From contig JAJTUQ010000009.1 in assembly GCA_021399445.1 (NCBI GenBank), forward strand, positions 637,501 to 701,500: DNA of 64,000 nucleotides, given 5' to 3'. The translations under genes and the position numbers were made by a program. The DNA is from Xylogone sp. PMI_703 (taxonomy: Eukaryota > Ascomycota > Leotiomycetes). Position 1 is the first letter of the stretch; the number at the start of each line of letters is the position of its first letter. Positions 21,818-33,907 of this stretch are shown one piece after another. The notes under the pieces are model-generated. The model was given only the letters and a program-made list of their open reading frames with translations, was not told the origin of the DNA and ran no database searches.

Positions 21818-22058
21818 AGATTGATTGCATGTTGGGGGTTAGTGGCATGATCTCATTTACTTGTGGCTCATCGAATGTTTCTCAGAAACATGTAGCTAAC
21901 AATCCAATCTTTAGGGAAGGACCGATTCCGTTAGACTTCAGTTTAATAGATCTTATGCAGAGTCTAAATTAGATCAAAACGCTAAGAGTGATTCCAGTAT
22001 CGATTTTGAACTCTACTACCATCTAATATTCTTAACTTGCTCGGATCAACCCAGTGCC

Positions 22059-23189
22059 TTACTTCTTAATTTCAGTTGACGCATACTCTCCAGAAATCAA
22101 CCTTTCGTTCCAGTCCTTTTCCATCTGCTCGACCCTCTGCCAATCTTCCTGCCTTTTACGTTCTCGTTCCTCTATGTCATTACTTCTTTCAATTTCGCTT
22201 TCATTTTTGACGGCTCCAGCAGCCTCTATAGATTCTTTCCTTTTCCTTCCAAACTCCGCAGCTAAGCTTGCAATCGAAGAAACCCGAGCCCGGTTGACTA
22301 CCTCCTCACCCTTGCTCAGGAGAGCATCTCGTTCTCTCTTCCAGGCTTTATACGCCGGCTTCTCTTTTGGACCCTCATTGGATATGGATTCGGATGCTGT
22401 TGACGGTGAATCTGGGAGATAGACGTCGTACTGGCAGTGTTCCCAGACTTTAAGTTGATATTCGAACCCCCGATTTGGAGTGGCCCAGGTGCGGGTTTCG
22501 CGAACCATAGAGAGAGCGGTAGAATATGGCACGGAAAGAGTTCGCATCACTATTTCAACGATATAAGAAGCGGGAACGAAAAGGACATCTGGTTCTAATG
22601 CAAGTGGCCTTTAACTAGAAAGCAAAACATGCGAAGTGAAAACAAGCCTGTCCGATAGCAATAGAGCAGAGTAATGAAGAATACGGAAAGTTAAAATAGT
22701 AAAACGGAACTCACAGTATCCAACGATAAATGCAGCTGATCGAGATATCCCCTGAGTACAGTGAACAAGTACACCCACATTCGATTCACCGGACCTATTC
22801 TTGAGCGCTGCATCGATCCAGTCACACGCTTCTTTTAGATGGCACAAAATATCCTCCGTAGCATCATCATCAATATCAATATGCTTTCGGATGATTTTTG
22901 TGTCTCCGTTATCATTAAATTTGGCAATATCTTCCTGGTGTGTGGCTGAGAGGATATACTTGATGTTGAGGCTCTTAAGCAGTGGTCGGTTACGGGTGGC
23001 GAATCGGCTACATTCCCAAAAAGTTAATTCATCGAGGTCGTGAGGAATTTGAGTGTTATATCCTCAAGCTAGAAAAGGGCAGATGGGAGAGAATTTGGGG
23101 TCAATATTGTATTGAGCCACTTACTCGGAGATGTATAGCCCGGGAATTGGTTTAATCTCCGCGATGCTCGAGTCTCTAGCGAATTCCAT
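22059..23189 (-). CDS. Dual-specificity protein phosphatase
   Basis: Three reverse-strand exons (23189-23125, 23007-22715, 22549-22059) encode 282 residues, all phases closing. IPGLYISD starts the catalytic domain near residue 16, followed by LLKSLNIKYILSAT. The active site is VHCTQGISRSAAFIVGY, matching HCx5R[ST]; cysteine, arginine and serine are present. The general acid would be in the IDIDDDATEDI segment. After splicing GYLMRTLSVPYSTALSMVRE provides the helix that follows the P-loop in MKP-like DSPs. The C-terminal 100 residues are a charged, probably coiled-coil tail rich in E, K and R. It should dephosphorylate Ser/Thr/Tyr in a kinase pathway; the target is unknown. It is larger than minimal DSPs because of the tail. 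Confidence 0.88.
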
Positions 23190-24389
23190 TGAGAATGTCA
23201 AGCCAGACACCTAACGAGGGATGTGGTTGCGGATGTAAATACGAATCCTGAGAGTAACCTAAGAAGAGCTCGAATAGGGTACAAGAAGACAGTGAAGAAA
23301 CGGCCGTCTTAAAAGTCGCGTAGTTCGTAGTTGCCTACTTCGATGATTGCCGATACGTGAGGTTAAGGCTGACTTCTTACCATCTTCTAAGCCATTTGCA
23401 CATTGCTTCGCCTGCGTGGCAAGCTCCACCTGCCAAAACATACAATACTTGTTGCTTACTAATGGCCTAGACTAGGCTTCCTTTTAAGGCGCAAGCAGTG
23501 CTAACGTTGATACTGAGATTGTCCTTCGCCTGCGCGGGTCTTTCGTTACGAAATCAGATGCTGGCGCCTAGAGTGCCGACGTGTACAGATACAGTAAGCT
23601 CCACATTGAGTCTGGCTTCTCTTGGCTTTTCCAGGAGTTGAGGAAGTAAACCGTATATTTTTAAACGCGCAGTAATACACATAGATATTTTGCAATACAA
23701 TGCATATGTACGAAGCCTAGTGAAGTGTCGCCCTATAACAATATGAAAGTTACAACCTCCTATTGAAGAGTAGCTTTTCTCCCCTTTGACCCAATCATTA
23801 AGGCCTGAGCTAAAGGCACTCACCGTTTACCTACGGGCACTCACCTATCGCTAATAACGGCTATTGCGGAACCTGTGAGCCTGTTTAGTAGCGCAGTAGG
23901 TTAAACATTCTATAACTATAGCGATATATAGGCTCTAATAACCTATACTATACTGTATGGGGCTCACTTAAGGCTAGCGGATGGGCCTTATCACCCCCGG
24001 CTACTTACAAAGGAAAGCGCCATCGGCAAGCTTTAAATGACCTATTACCTGAAGACTGGAACACTTGAATGGAGTGATAATGATATTGTTTACTGGGTCA
24101 TGTTGCGGGAACCTTCTCTCTTAATATATAAACCCCGGCCTCTAATCAAATATTGCTTGTATCCTCCAATCAATTATCCTTGAAGCGGTAGTTTCTATCC
24201 CATCTCTCAAGAATTGAGTCTCTCAAACACCGATAAAACTATTAGTGTAAAATTTCCCTCAATCGTATTCGATTCGCCGATGATGTCGCTTTTATCTTGT
24301 CATTCTAGAAGCTCGACGGAAAAGGAGACCCCGTTACCTACATAAACTAGTACAAATAGTGTCACAATATCACACCACGCACAAGGCGC
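23190..24389. other. Gene-free region with a dispersed repeat end
   Basis: No gene supported. A 36-bp sequence at 23798-23833 recurs at 33495-33530 with three mismatches and may mark a transposon end. Around 24260-24290 a short frame reads IRFADDVAFIL, like the palm motif of retroelement reverse transcriptases, but it is too short to call. Confidence 0.45.
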
Positions 24390-24552
24390 CAAGAAAGCTT
24401 TCAGAGAATCAAAACTGTATTGTCAACATGCACTATAGTCTGCCCACCTCCGTTTTAATGATCATAGATTTCAGCAATCTATACTGACGACGATTGGGGA
24501 AATGGCATAGCAAAATTCGGGGCAGACTTCCCCATCATCGATAGCATCACCA
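24390..24552 (-). pseudogene. Relic copy of the GH55 gene's 3' end
   Basis: About 160 bp align in the same orientation with 58484-58642, the 3' UTR and terminal codons of the GH55-type gene. The reverse strand reads DAIDDGEVCPEFCYAI, against DAIDDGEVCPEFCCAV in the gene, with the later cysteines changed. Upstream on the reverse strand the frame stays open for about 40 more codons (including DQLNDNTTRLTPPANFSPG) that do not match the 58-62 kb gene, so this may be the tail of a diverged paralogue rather than a simple duplication. It is not a functional gene. Confidence 0.7.
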
Positions 24553-25342
24553 GGACTGAAATTGGCTGGAGGGGTGAGCCGCGTTGTGTTGTCATTAAGC
24601 TGGTCTACAATCGACTTGGACAAGTTTGGAATAGTGAGGCTTTGTTGGATTGAAAGACGTTTATGTAGTATAGCATCGGTATGGCCCTATTCATGGCAGA
24701 AAATTAGCTTCCACACATTATTTAATAGCAAGTGGAACTCATTGAGACCGTACAGTAACTTCCGCAATTGCTACCTGTCACGCAATCCCACTCGATAAGA
24801 TAGATCCAAAACCGACACCAACTAGACGTTTCCAAGTGACTATTATGATTCTCCCTCGGAGAATGATATGCCGTTCTATCAACGATTTTGCCTGGACTGA
24901 TTGAAAGAATATATAGGACTTCTTTATGTTACTTAGAAGGATTTATTGCTAAGATGGTGAACACTACACTTTAAAAAGAAAATGTGTGTCATGGTCAGCT
25001 AGCTTTTCCGTAGCGCTACTTCTTTCTTCTTTCGAAAACCGATTGCCAGGTACGGTAATGGTTAATATCTACAATAATTACAGTATCAAAATATCTAAAT
25101 TTTGCTAACATATTACAGAATATAGGTAGTATTGGAGTATCTAACAGGCACAGTGGAAGAGTAACAAACACGCTTAAGTACTAGGAGCTGGTCTATGTGA
25201 AAGGTCAGTTGTTAATTGTATTAACTACACTCTCAAGGAAGGCTATGTAGACTCGGGTATATATATGCTACAACAGGTCGCCTGAGGCTACAAGTGAGAT
25301 TGTCGATCACCTACATAGACGCACAACTCTCAACAAACTTTG
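24553..25342. other. Gene-free region
   Basis: Beyond the short open stretch joined to the relic, no gene is seen. Confidence 0.45.
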
Positions 25343-26093
25343 TTACTTTGATAACAATTTTGTCCCTTCAATTTCCAAACGCGAAAATATTAAAGCGACT
25401 TCTTCAACGACAGGATTTCTATAACCTGAAACCTTTCTTCCTGAGTACGAATCAAGGATCCTTTTCCCAGCTAGAACATGTTGAGTGGTAATATCATCTT
25501 TGTTTTGAAGCTGGCTACAAGTAATCAACAAAAGACAAGCTATGAGCATAATAGTAATGTCCGGATCCTGATTATTGCTTAATAGCTTTAATGCTTCACC
25601 GTAATGGACAAGAAATATGATATTCTCAGATGAAGCTGATAAGCCATGTTGTTGGAGGCTTAAAGACGAAACGGCGATCACAAGGTGCTTGATACTCTTC
25701 TCTACTTGACATGCCTGTAGAATCAACTTGCTCAGGAACGAAGAGTTCCCAGATCTTAGCAGGTTTGGCGCGCAAATTTCGTAAAAGAATTGGAATGCCA
25801 TTTGAGCCTTCCTGTTGCAGTCTGGCCGCGCAGAACAAGTGGCAACTACGAGGAACGCCACGGGAGCTGGCTCTTTAGGAGCCTGATACCCCTCACATTT
25901 ACGTTTTGTGCTCGTGCATCGCTGACAAGAGGGTTTTGTTTCGTCACATTTGACATGCCGATTCCTGCCTAAACTTAATACGTTGTCACATATCTTGAGG
26001 GATATTTGTTGTAACCGACTTGCAGGTGATACAGCCTGTCCGAGTACGCTTCAGAGGGCATCTATTCTTTCCCGGCTGCGATAATGACTGCAT
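25343..26093 (-). CDS. Short Zn2Cys6 fungal transcription factor
   Basis: Two reverse-strand exons (26093-26020, 25964-25343) give 231 residues. The spliced zinc cluster reads GCITCKNRHVKCDETKPSC, then QRCTSTKRKCEGY, with exact C-x2-C-x6-C-x6-C-x2-C-x6-C spacing; the intron falls after the second cysteine, a common site in this family. Residues 75-230 match the start of the fungal-specific regulatory domain (FQFFYEICAPNLL, LILQACQVEKSIKHLVIAVSSL, HYGEALKLL). The frame ends at TAA 25343-25345 after EEVALIFSRLEIEGTKL, where relatives run on for 150-250 residues. The protein is either truncated or C-terminally shortened. The DNA-binding half looks intact, so it could act as a repressor-like form; this is inference. 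Confidence 0.8.
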
Positions 26094-27050
26094 GGTGCCC
26101 GAGATACAGTCTTGACCTTTTAAATGGAATAAGAGATCAAACTTTGTGATAGTGTGGAAGTAGTGTTGAGAAGGGGTTGTGGGAATAAGCTCGAATAGAT
26201 GTGAAGTATCAATAAAGCACCGGTGAATCGTGAGCTAGCTGCTAGCTGCAGATACGAGCGCAACGCAAACTAACCACTAGCTGCATATAGAGTTCCGCCG
26301 ATATTAATGCAGTTCACATTCTGAACCGTCGGCTAATCGCATATGCGGCCTTCATTTTGCTTGTTTCCCCCTTCGGGATGGAAGCATGGAAGCATGGAGC
26401 ATGGTACTAAAAGTTTAGGAGCAAACGCCGGAACGGTATTTTATCCGACGACCTGTTAAGAAACACACAGTACCATGATCGCCCTCCAAATCTGTGATGG
26501 CTCCCGCCAGAAAGGTAATAGAGGCTAGTAGAGAGTCAGGAAATAGTGACTGGGGTACTTTTAATGGTTAATATTTTTGAGACCGCTACCCCAATCCTTC
26601 ACCTTGTGGCCATGTATGGATATGGATAATACTAATTGGAGCCCCTTATAACTCCGAAGAGACCATCCCGTTGATGTGCTGGTTGGAGGTCTGTTATAGT
26701 AACCAATCACATATTTGGATACCTGAATGGGTTAATATGTTGAACCGACTCATTGACCCCATTTGCACGAAAAGTCCAAAGTCAAAGTCAGATAGATCGA
26801 AGTTGTCAGAAGAGTTTGGGAGCCTATGGTTGCCCCCAACCAGAATTTCTAACTCGAAATTGTATTCATTACTGGTTGATATTCGCCAGGAGTTAAGCTT
26901 GCGAACTGAAGGTATATTTTACGCTCTTCTCGAGCATATAAGGCCTTCTTCCCCACGTAAATCTTAACGTAAGAGCAGTTCTAACAAGTCTTTAAATATT
27001 CTCTTTATTGAACGAGAATAATTATTCTAGCATTGCGACTCAAATTAGCC
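26094..27050. other. Intergenic region between the regulator and the SDR
   Basis: A 98-codon ORF at 26671-26967 has no recognisable motif. Nothing else is seen; the SDR promoter should lie in the last few hundred bases. Confidence 0.45.
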
Positions 27051-28052
27051 ATGTTTTCATACCCTATCGCTCAGGACACCTCTCGCGGTCCTGGTGATGC
27101 GCGACCGACCGCTCAACAAATCATCCAAGATCAAGGCCTTGAACATAATTTGATTGATAAAACCATTCTGATCACCGGATGTTCTTCTGGCCTTGGTGTT
27201 GAAACGGCTCGTGCTCTCGCCTCCACGGGTGCAACGCTTTATCTTACTGTGCGCCATGAGGCAATTGAAAAGGCGAAGGCCGCCTTGTCTGATATCCTTG
27301 AACTTAGCCGTGTTCATCTCTTAACTCTTGACCTTTTTTCTCTAGAGAGTGTTCGGAACTGTGCCGCTGATTTCCTCTCGAAATCCACGCCACTAAACAT
27401 TCTCATTGAAAATGCTGGGGTAATGGCAACTCCAGAAGGTCGTACGAAGGACAATTTTGAAACTTAATTCGGCACTAATCACCTTGGCCACTTTCTCTTC
27501 TTTCTCCTTTTGAAGGAGACTCTCCTAGCTTCGTCCACGCCGGAATTTAATTCTCGAGTTGTCATTCTCTCTTCATCTAATCATGGAGCTTCCGAGGTTA
27601 ATTTCGAGAATATCAATCTAGATGGAGAGTATGAGCCTTGGAAAGCTTATGGACAAAGCAAAACAGCAAATATTTGGACAGCTAATCAGATTGAGCACAA
27701 GTATGGCACTCGTGGTCTCCATGCTTTCAGTCTGCACCCTGGTATCATCATGACAGAGTTAAGTCGACACGTTACAAGTGAGCAAATGAGCTCATGGAGC
27801 AAAGATAAGACTATCCTAAAACTGATGAAGAGTGCGGAACAGGGGGCCGCAACTACGGTGTGGGCTGCAGTGACGAAGGAGCTTGAGGGAATGGGGGGTA
27901 AATACTTGGAAGAATGTCAGATTGCGAAACCTTACGACGTATCTTCTGGACAATGGGGGACCGGTTATGCGCCTTGGGTTTATGATAGGCAAAAGGAAGC
28001 CAGGCTGTGGACAGTCTCCTTAAGCCTTCTTGGTATGGCGAAGGATTCTTAG
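27051..28052 (+). pseudogene. Short-chain dehydrogenase with one nonsense codon
   Basis: A single frame from ATG 27051 to TAG 28050-28052 encodes a classical/WWOX-like SDR of 333 codons, interrupted only by TAA at 27465-27467. The Rossmann TGCSSGLG, the NAG motif (ENAGVM), SSSNH with the catalytic serine and the active-site YGQSK are all present, and HAFSLHPGIIMTEL follows. At the stop, relatives have a glutamine (FxxNHLGHF context: T-stop-FGTNHLGHF), so CAA to TAA is the simplest change. The rest is intact, suggesting recent inactivation, readthrough or a strain-specific allele. Expected activity: NAD(P)H-dependent carbonyl/alcohol redox on an unknown substrate. Confidence 0.88.
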
Positions 28053-29503
28053 AATAGGATAAGCTACATCTGTAGCATTATTGCTTTAGCAGCGTATCCT
28101 AGCATCTTTCTATCTCTTAGTCCTTGTCCTCGAGGTTCCCAAGATCAAACCCAACTAAGTCTACCTCAACTGTTAGTCTTTGCTCATCATCAGCTTCCCT
28201 CTGCCTTCTTCATAAGCCATTAGATCTGCTTGTAGGTTTCCGCCCTTACACTTCGAGATTTCGAATAGGACAGCTCCAGGTAGTCAACTCCATCTACATC
28301 TATCGACCAGCACCTTATGGAGATAGATGTTGTCAGAGATAAAAGGGCACATGTGAGGCTACTACGCCCATAGATCATACTGTACAGAGACTCAATTGAC
28401 TGCTAGTCCTAGTGGTGCAATTCACAACGATATGGAATCATGATCTGGGCTCAATACAGAAAATGGTCTTCGCATTAAGAGCTGAGCGATTTGCCTTCAG
28501 AAATTAAAGTTCTCTTAGCATATGCAGGCACTCGTAGTAGATTTTCTGTTTATGGCATAATTAGGATGCCAAACAAATCTTGACTAGGTTTTGATTCGGC
28601 CCAGAGGGTAATATTTTAGGGCAGGGATATGCGATGTTCTTGCAGTGGAAGGCATCCCCGGCAGGCGACGGCTAGCATAATACCGTAGGGTCTCACTGCT
28701 TACTGTGGTGTTAGGATAAATAATTCGCAGCCCTGTCATTCTGTTCGCTTCTCTTGATTGGCTGAAACTGGCTCAGTAACCAATTAGGAGAAGTGAAGAG
28801 AATGACATGGTTACGAATATTTATCCTTGCAACCAAGTACAGCTTTGAACTAGCTGCGGTATTTACTGTAGATGATATATCTAGCGAACATAATGCAACT
28901 CTCCACCGGCTTCGATCCCAATCTCGCCCTAGACCATCCTTCAACCAGTGCTGCGAGACTACTGTGGTACAGAAGCCGTTCTCCTGGAGCTTACTACATA
29001 CTAACTCGCATAGGTCCAAGTGCGGAAGTAGTTGTCGAAGCTCTTCAACGCTTCTTGAGTGTTCTTGGGGCAAAATGGCGCAATCCCAGACATGCTGGAG
29101 ACCGAAATTTACAACAAAATCGAGCAGAATCATTGATCAGATTTAACACCCGCCTCAGTCTCTCTTGTTACTCACGCTTCCAAAAGTCAAGGAACTTGGG
29201 GGTAATAACATGTATAAACAAGGATCACACTATTCATCAAACAAGCACTACACCGGGATTTCAACAACGTTAGAAGCGCATTTCGGAAATATCTCTAAAA
29301 TTTCAGACTCATGAAACTGGGCTCGAGCAAATGGACCAGCTAGGCCAGAGTTTTTGTAGGCTCGACATGAAGTGATAGAAAGTAGAAGCTAGGGACCTCA
29401 TTGATGTCCGCCAATTGAAATACAAATAGCTATTGCAAGCTTCCGCAACTCAAGACACCTAGACTATATCCACTCCTTACATCTATACTATTGCCTCTCT
29501 CCT
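28053..29503. other. Intergenic region, no supported gene
   Basis: Overlapping ORFs on both strands at 28711-29273 share no recognisable motif and neither is supported by splice or start context. Nothing else is seen. Confidence 0.45.
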
Positions 29504-30262
29504 CTACCATGCAGAAGGATTCGCATCGGCAAACGTGGTACCAACAGAGATCTGGTCGAACCAAACCTGGCGGAAACTCTGTGTGCCCTTCATACCCTTA
29601 TCATCGTGCCAGCCATTAGCATAGAGACCGACATGAAAATCAAATGGACGACCATCATTGATCATAGTTGGGAGGTTATATTCCTCGACAACTTTAACGC
29701 CATCGAACCAGAGCTTATAGTAGCCGGAGTTATCGGACTGCCAGTTAGCTTGGATAGTGACGGTATGCCAATCTCCCGCCGACACTGTCGCGTTAGAGAA
29801 AGTGCGGATCTGCTGGTTGCAGATAGTGCCGTATTTTACACGGGTGTAGAGCTGGTTACCAAGAATCCAGACCATACTAGAAGGCATCCAATCATCACAT
29901 CCAGTGTCTGAGAAGTCGGCGATGAACTGGGCAAGATTGTAGGACTGAGCAGGCGAGAACTGCCACTGCTCTTGCAGACGGAAGGCGAATCCGTAAAAGC
30001 CCTGGTCTCCAAGCTTGTACACTGCAGTCTTCGCTTTCTCTGAGTGGAAGCGGCCATTCCAGCTGGCATCGTAGGTCTGAGTCATCTTCAGAGCGGTCGT
30101 ACCTTTGTAGACGACATTGGTAACCTGGTCGATGGTACCCTTATCCTCGATGGTTTGCGCATCCCAACCGGAAAGCGTACCGGTATTGCTAAAAGACTGG
30201 GTTGCTTCGGCAATGAGGCCAGAGGCTAGGAGAGTCGCGATCGAAACTGCCTTGCAAAACAT
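29504..30262 (-). CDS. Secreted polysaccharide lyase, PL20 glucuronan lyase-like
   Basis: Single exon of 252 residues from 30262. A signal peptide (MFCKAVSIATLLASGLIAEA) precedes a beta-jelly-roll-like body: WNGRFHSEKAKTAVYKLGDQGFYGFAFRL, FSPAQSYNLAQFIADF, WHTVTIQANWQSD, YYKLWFDGVKVVEEYN and a closing FRQVWFDQISVG. Length and pattern fit fungal family 20 polysaccharide lyases, known as beta-1,4-glucuronan lyases, which cleave polyglucuronate by beta-elimination outside the cell. A related alginate/heparin-lyase-type fold is the alternative. No breaks are seen. It may belong with the GH55 glucanase and the M35 protease in a secreted degradative repertoire, though no shared regulation is visible. 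Confidence 0.78.
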   Translation of the reverse strand: MFCKAVSIATLLASGLIAEATQSFSNTGTLSGWDAQTIEDKGTIDQVTNVVYKGTTALKMTQTYDASWNGRFHSEKAKTAVYKLGDQGFYGFAFRLQEQWQFSPAQSYNLAQFIADFSDTGCDDWMPSSMVWILGNQLYTRVKYGTICNQQIRTFSNATVSAGDWHTVTIQANWQSDNSGYYKLWFDGVKVVEEYNLPTMINDGRPFDFHVGLYANGWHDDKGMKGTQSFRQVWFDQISVGTTFADANPSAW

Positions 30263-30330
30263 GTCTGTTTGTGTCTGGAATAGATATTAGTAGAACCAGT
30301 AGAGAAGGGTGAGGACTTGTGATATCCACC

Positions 30331-30340
30331 CTTTATACTA
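30331..30340 (-). promoter_or_regulatory. TATA-like box of the PL20-like gene
   Basis: Reverse-strand tagtataaag is about 70 nt upstream of the ATG at 30262. Sequence match only. Confidence 0.4.
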
Positions 30341-33300
30341 CCGACATGCCAGCATTGAGTAACGTTTCATTCCGACAATAACCTTTTACATGTTATGTTC
30401 CACGACGTTAGAAACAAATCACTCTATATCTCACGGACCTGTTACTGTATTTGTCTTGGTAGTCCGGATGCTGCTTCACGAGAATGACCTCTCGAATCAG
30501 TTTTTAGAGATAAAGGCCCTGGTGCCATTAATCTTTACTAAGTTATGAAAAAGGTGTGTCAGAACAATGGTCCGATTATGGTAAAGCGCAAAGAATTAAT
30601 TGAATAAATTACCCTACAATGCAGTTACTGTACAATTTATACATTAGTAAGAGTCGTATCATGGGCCAACACACCTCCAGTGGTCATCCCAAACGGCGGG
30701 GAACACTCACTGTGGAACGGCTACGGCCACGCGTATGCAAGAAATGCTTTCTGGGGTGGACATGGCCAATATATTTAGATATATAAACTTGTACATAATT
30801 CCTTAGCTTAGCATGTCCCAATGCCCCTAGGGAGGTCTCAGGGAGCAGGTTTCACCTGCCCCCGCTGGACGCAAATAACTATCATCACCATCATCAGGGG
30901 CCAACAAATTGAATAACAGGGTCCTCCTGACTAAACCTATTGAGGCAATTATCTTATTTACAGTCCGTACTCGCAACCGCAATTGTTCTGACAGGATGCA
31001 TCTTGTACAGTATTTAGAAATAGGCAAAACTAGTTTGCCGTAAAGTTCCAAGATTCCTACTTCAGGCGGTATCTCCGTTAGCCAAGAATCTTTAATACTG
31101 TAGTATCCGCAACAAGCCAAGTGAATCCTCCGTCATAAGACCGACCTAGCGTACTGTCGTGCTCACTCCAGATGATCTACTCGCCACTTCCATTCCATGT
31201 CACAATTGTGATAAATTAACAGTGCATTCCGGATTCCAGTTCCTTGACACTTAGCAGTGATTAGTTTCATGAACTCCCTGCTTAGATAATAGTGTACAGA
31301 CTTAGAATGGGGGGTTATTGGGGCCTGCACCAAAGTATTTATCCGTACGAGCAACTCCACAGTACTCCGTACAGTAGGGCAGACCACTCTACGTACAAGG
31401 CCACCCAAACCCCAAGCCATTGAGTACAGTATTGGCCACGGTTCGCGACGGGTCAGTGCTCTTGGGCTGTGCCTGGGCCGAACAGGTGCGTAACGGGCCT
31501 GCCCCAGTCCAAAACCTAGACCTCTTTAGAAGGGGTCTTGACCAATAATAAAGCTGGAATCTATACCTACAGCAAAATTGCAAAAAGGTTGGCTTCCTTT
31601 CAAATTTTTGCTTATATTTCGAATAGTTAAATCATAAACATATAAATCGTTAATTTTATCAACATATTTTGGATAAATATATTTATGCACAAGTGATTAA
31701 TTATAATAGAATCAGTTTTATGCTATAATGATTATAATCATTCTTCAGTTTGTACGGTTATATATAAAAGTTGTAAAGTGTGGCAGCCGCTTATCAGTGA
31801 CATCCGCTTTCCCCGACTAGGAGGCAATGACTACAAGTAGAAATGAAGGCCGATTAAGCCAGCCGACGATTACATGCAGATCGCATGCAGATCAAATGTA
31901 GAAAGCAGAGGATTCCGGTCATTGCTTAATTATGTCATCTTAAATTAGCCATTCGCCGAGCTCGGAGCGAGAGCCCTTCACAGTCGCCGACTTCGAGAAT
32001 CCGGTGTTATGATTACCCCTGGGTGGCTCTTACAGGGGAGTACATTATCCAAACACGGTCTAGCCAGCCCCACGAAAGTTCACATTTCCTATATGATCGT
32101 GGTGCTAAAAGGTCTAACCCGGTTCTGATACGGATCTTGAAATACCCGAGCTAATATGCCACTCTCTCGGGAAACTACTGATCTCATTCGGACTCAACTG
32201 TACTCTAATAGCATTCTGAATTTTCAATGCAGAAACACTTCAAGGGTTTCCAAAACCAAAAGAAAAACTCAAAGCACAAATCGATGGACGGACCAATGAC
32301 TTGTAGGAGATGCTTTGGTATTACACAGCGGCAACGCCTTTGTGTTATAATTCTAAAATATAGTTAGTTAATCTTCGCTCAGTCTTCTGCACCAAATGTG
32401 ACTTAGCCTTTGATATGTGTCTTTATTCTAAACTTTATATATCCCGATAATCTTTTCTACGCTTGTAAATTACCGCGTACCAGGAAATGGATTTAGAAAA
32501 TCACGAAATGTACTGTGAATATGTTGTTTCCGATGCAGTGGCTCGTTGAGTCTCCGAGTAGTGCATTTGATACGTTGGAGCGTGGTTTTAATCAATGCGG
32601 ATTGAATCAGTCTCGTACACAGCTGGCTAAACATTACAGAGTAAAAGTAATTAGTGGGAATCCACTTCACATGGGAGAGTCCCCCGACGCAAGATCGTGT
32701 TAGTGATCACCGACGGGATATGCAGGATCGGATGAGTAAGGAGCTCCGAACATGGAATTGTGCTTTCATGACCACGTGGCTGACCTCCGAGTGCATGCAG
32801 AGAACAAGGCAAAGAGTGGCTGCAGGATTATGGAACTCTTTGAACCCCTGGTCGCTAATCATCCCTTAGTAGAGATACGCTATTAGCATATGTACGATCA
32901 CAACTTGCCATTTAAAGCATGTAATAGCGAAAAGATTTCTCATGTTATGCGTCTCTGTGAGTATGGCATAGGCTAGGAGGCTTATGCAAAAGCTTAATTT
33001 CACTGAAACCGTATAGCTAATTGACCCGTCTGGCTTAGTGCTGACATTTTAACCAATTAAATCCGTAGACTTTTAGAAACCATACATTTGCAGAAGTGAC
33101 TCCATTTCCACCGGTCGAGGGGATACTTCTGTGTTTGCAGTGAAAGGAATGGCTAGTGTATAGGGGCACGTAAGCATGTGGAATCATGTAGAACCGAATG
33201 CAGCAGGTCTTCTAGGATGTTACTGCACCAATGCGGCAGCGAACATCGTATTCTACTGGCAACTGAAAATGCCCTTACGGCAGTACCGGAAAGAAACAGA

Positions 33301-33494
33301 GCGACATCCTAATTCTCTATGGTGCATCCATATAATTCTCAATTCATCTGCGTCTTCAAATGAAGATAATGCTCACTCTGTATTCAAAAATACTGCCCAC
33401 TTGAAGCGCTGATTAGCAGCATGGAAAGAATGATCTTGATACAAACTGCACTAAGGTTCTAATGTTGCAATTCTGCAAGGCTGGTGGATATATG

Positions 33495-33530
33495 TTAAGG
33501 CCTGAGCTAAAGGCACCAACGGTTTACCTA
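33495..33530. repeat. Dispersed 36-bp repeat, copy 2
   Basis: Begins ttaaggcctgagctaaagg and matches 23798-23833 in the same orientation at 33 of 36 positions by eye. The sequences diverge afterwards. Likely a shared transposon terminus. Confidence 0.6.
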
Positions 33531-33733
33531 ACATTGGTACCCAAAATCTGCGGTTATCGGATGGAGCTTAACTTATTTTGTACAATTTTCTTAGTAAGTC
33601 GCTATTTAATAAAGAACAGTTAATACTGTATACAATACAGTGGAAATACAATAGATAATAACTAGATAATTAAGAATTGAAAGTTAATAAAGAGAGATTT
33701 TAATTATTATTCTGCAAGTCATGTGATTATAAC

Positions 33734-33907
33734 GGCTAATATCCTGTAATCATAAGCAGATATAATAGTTAGTAGCCTCTGGTTATAGGCGGCTACAGTT
33801 GTCAGTGGCCTATAATTATGGGCAATTATAGTGGTACATAGCCTAGTATTATAGGCTAGCATAGTAACTGGCAGTTTGTATTATACACAGTTAGAATAGT
33901 TGATGGC
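33734..33907. repeat. Degenerate 33-bp tandem repeats
   Basis: Units beginning near 33742, 33775, 33808, 33841 and 33871 each start with gcc/gca and carry a ttata core. Spacings between clear unit starts are 33, 33 and 30 bp. Units are diverged, suggesting age. Confidence 0.55.

Noticed and set aside
22059..23189. Frameshift in the phosphatase between exons 1 and 2
   Set aside because: Using the later acceptor at 23008 gives ISDRFATRNRP in frame, so no shift is needed.
24255..24295. IRFADDVAFIL-like reverse-transcriptase palm motif
   Set aside because: Only about 11 residues are legible and no neighbouring RT block was found; chance is likely.
26671..26967. 98-codon ORF upstream of the SDR
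   Set aside because: No homologous pattern recognised and no ATG context support.
28711..29273. Opposed ORFs of 117-140 codons
   Set aside because: They overlap on both strands and share no recognisable motif.
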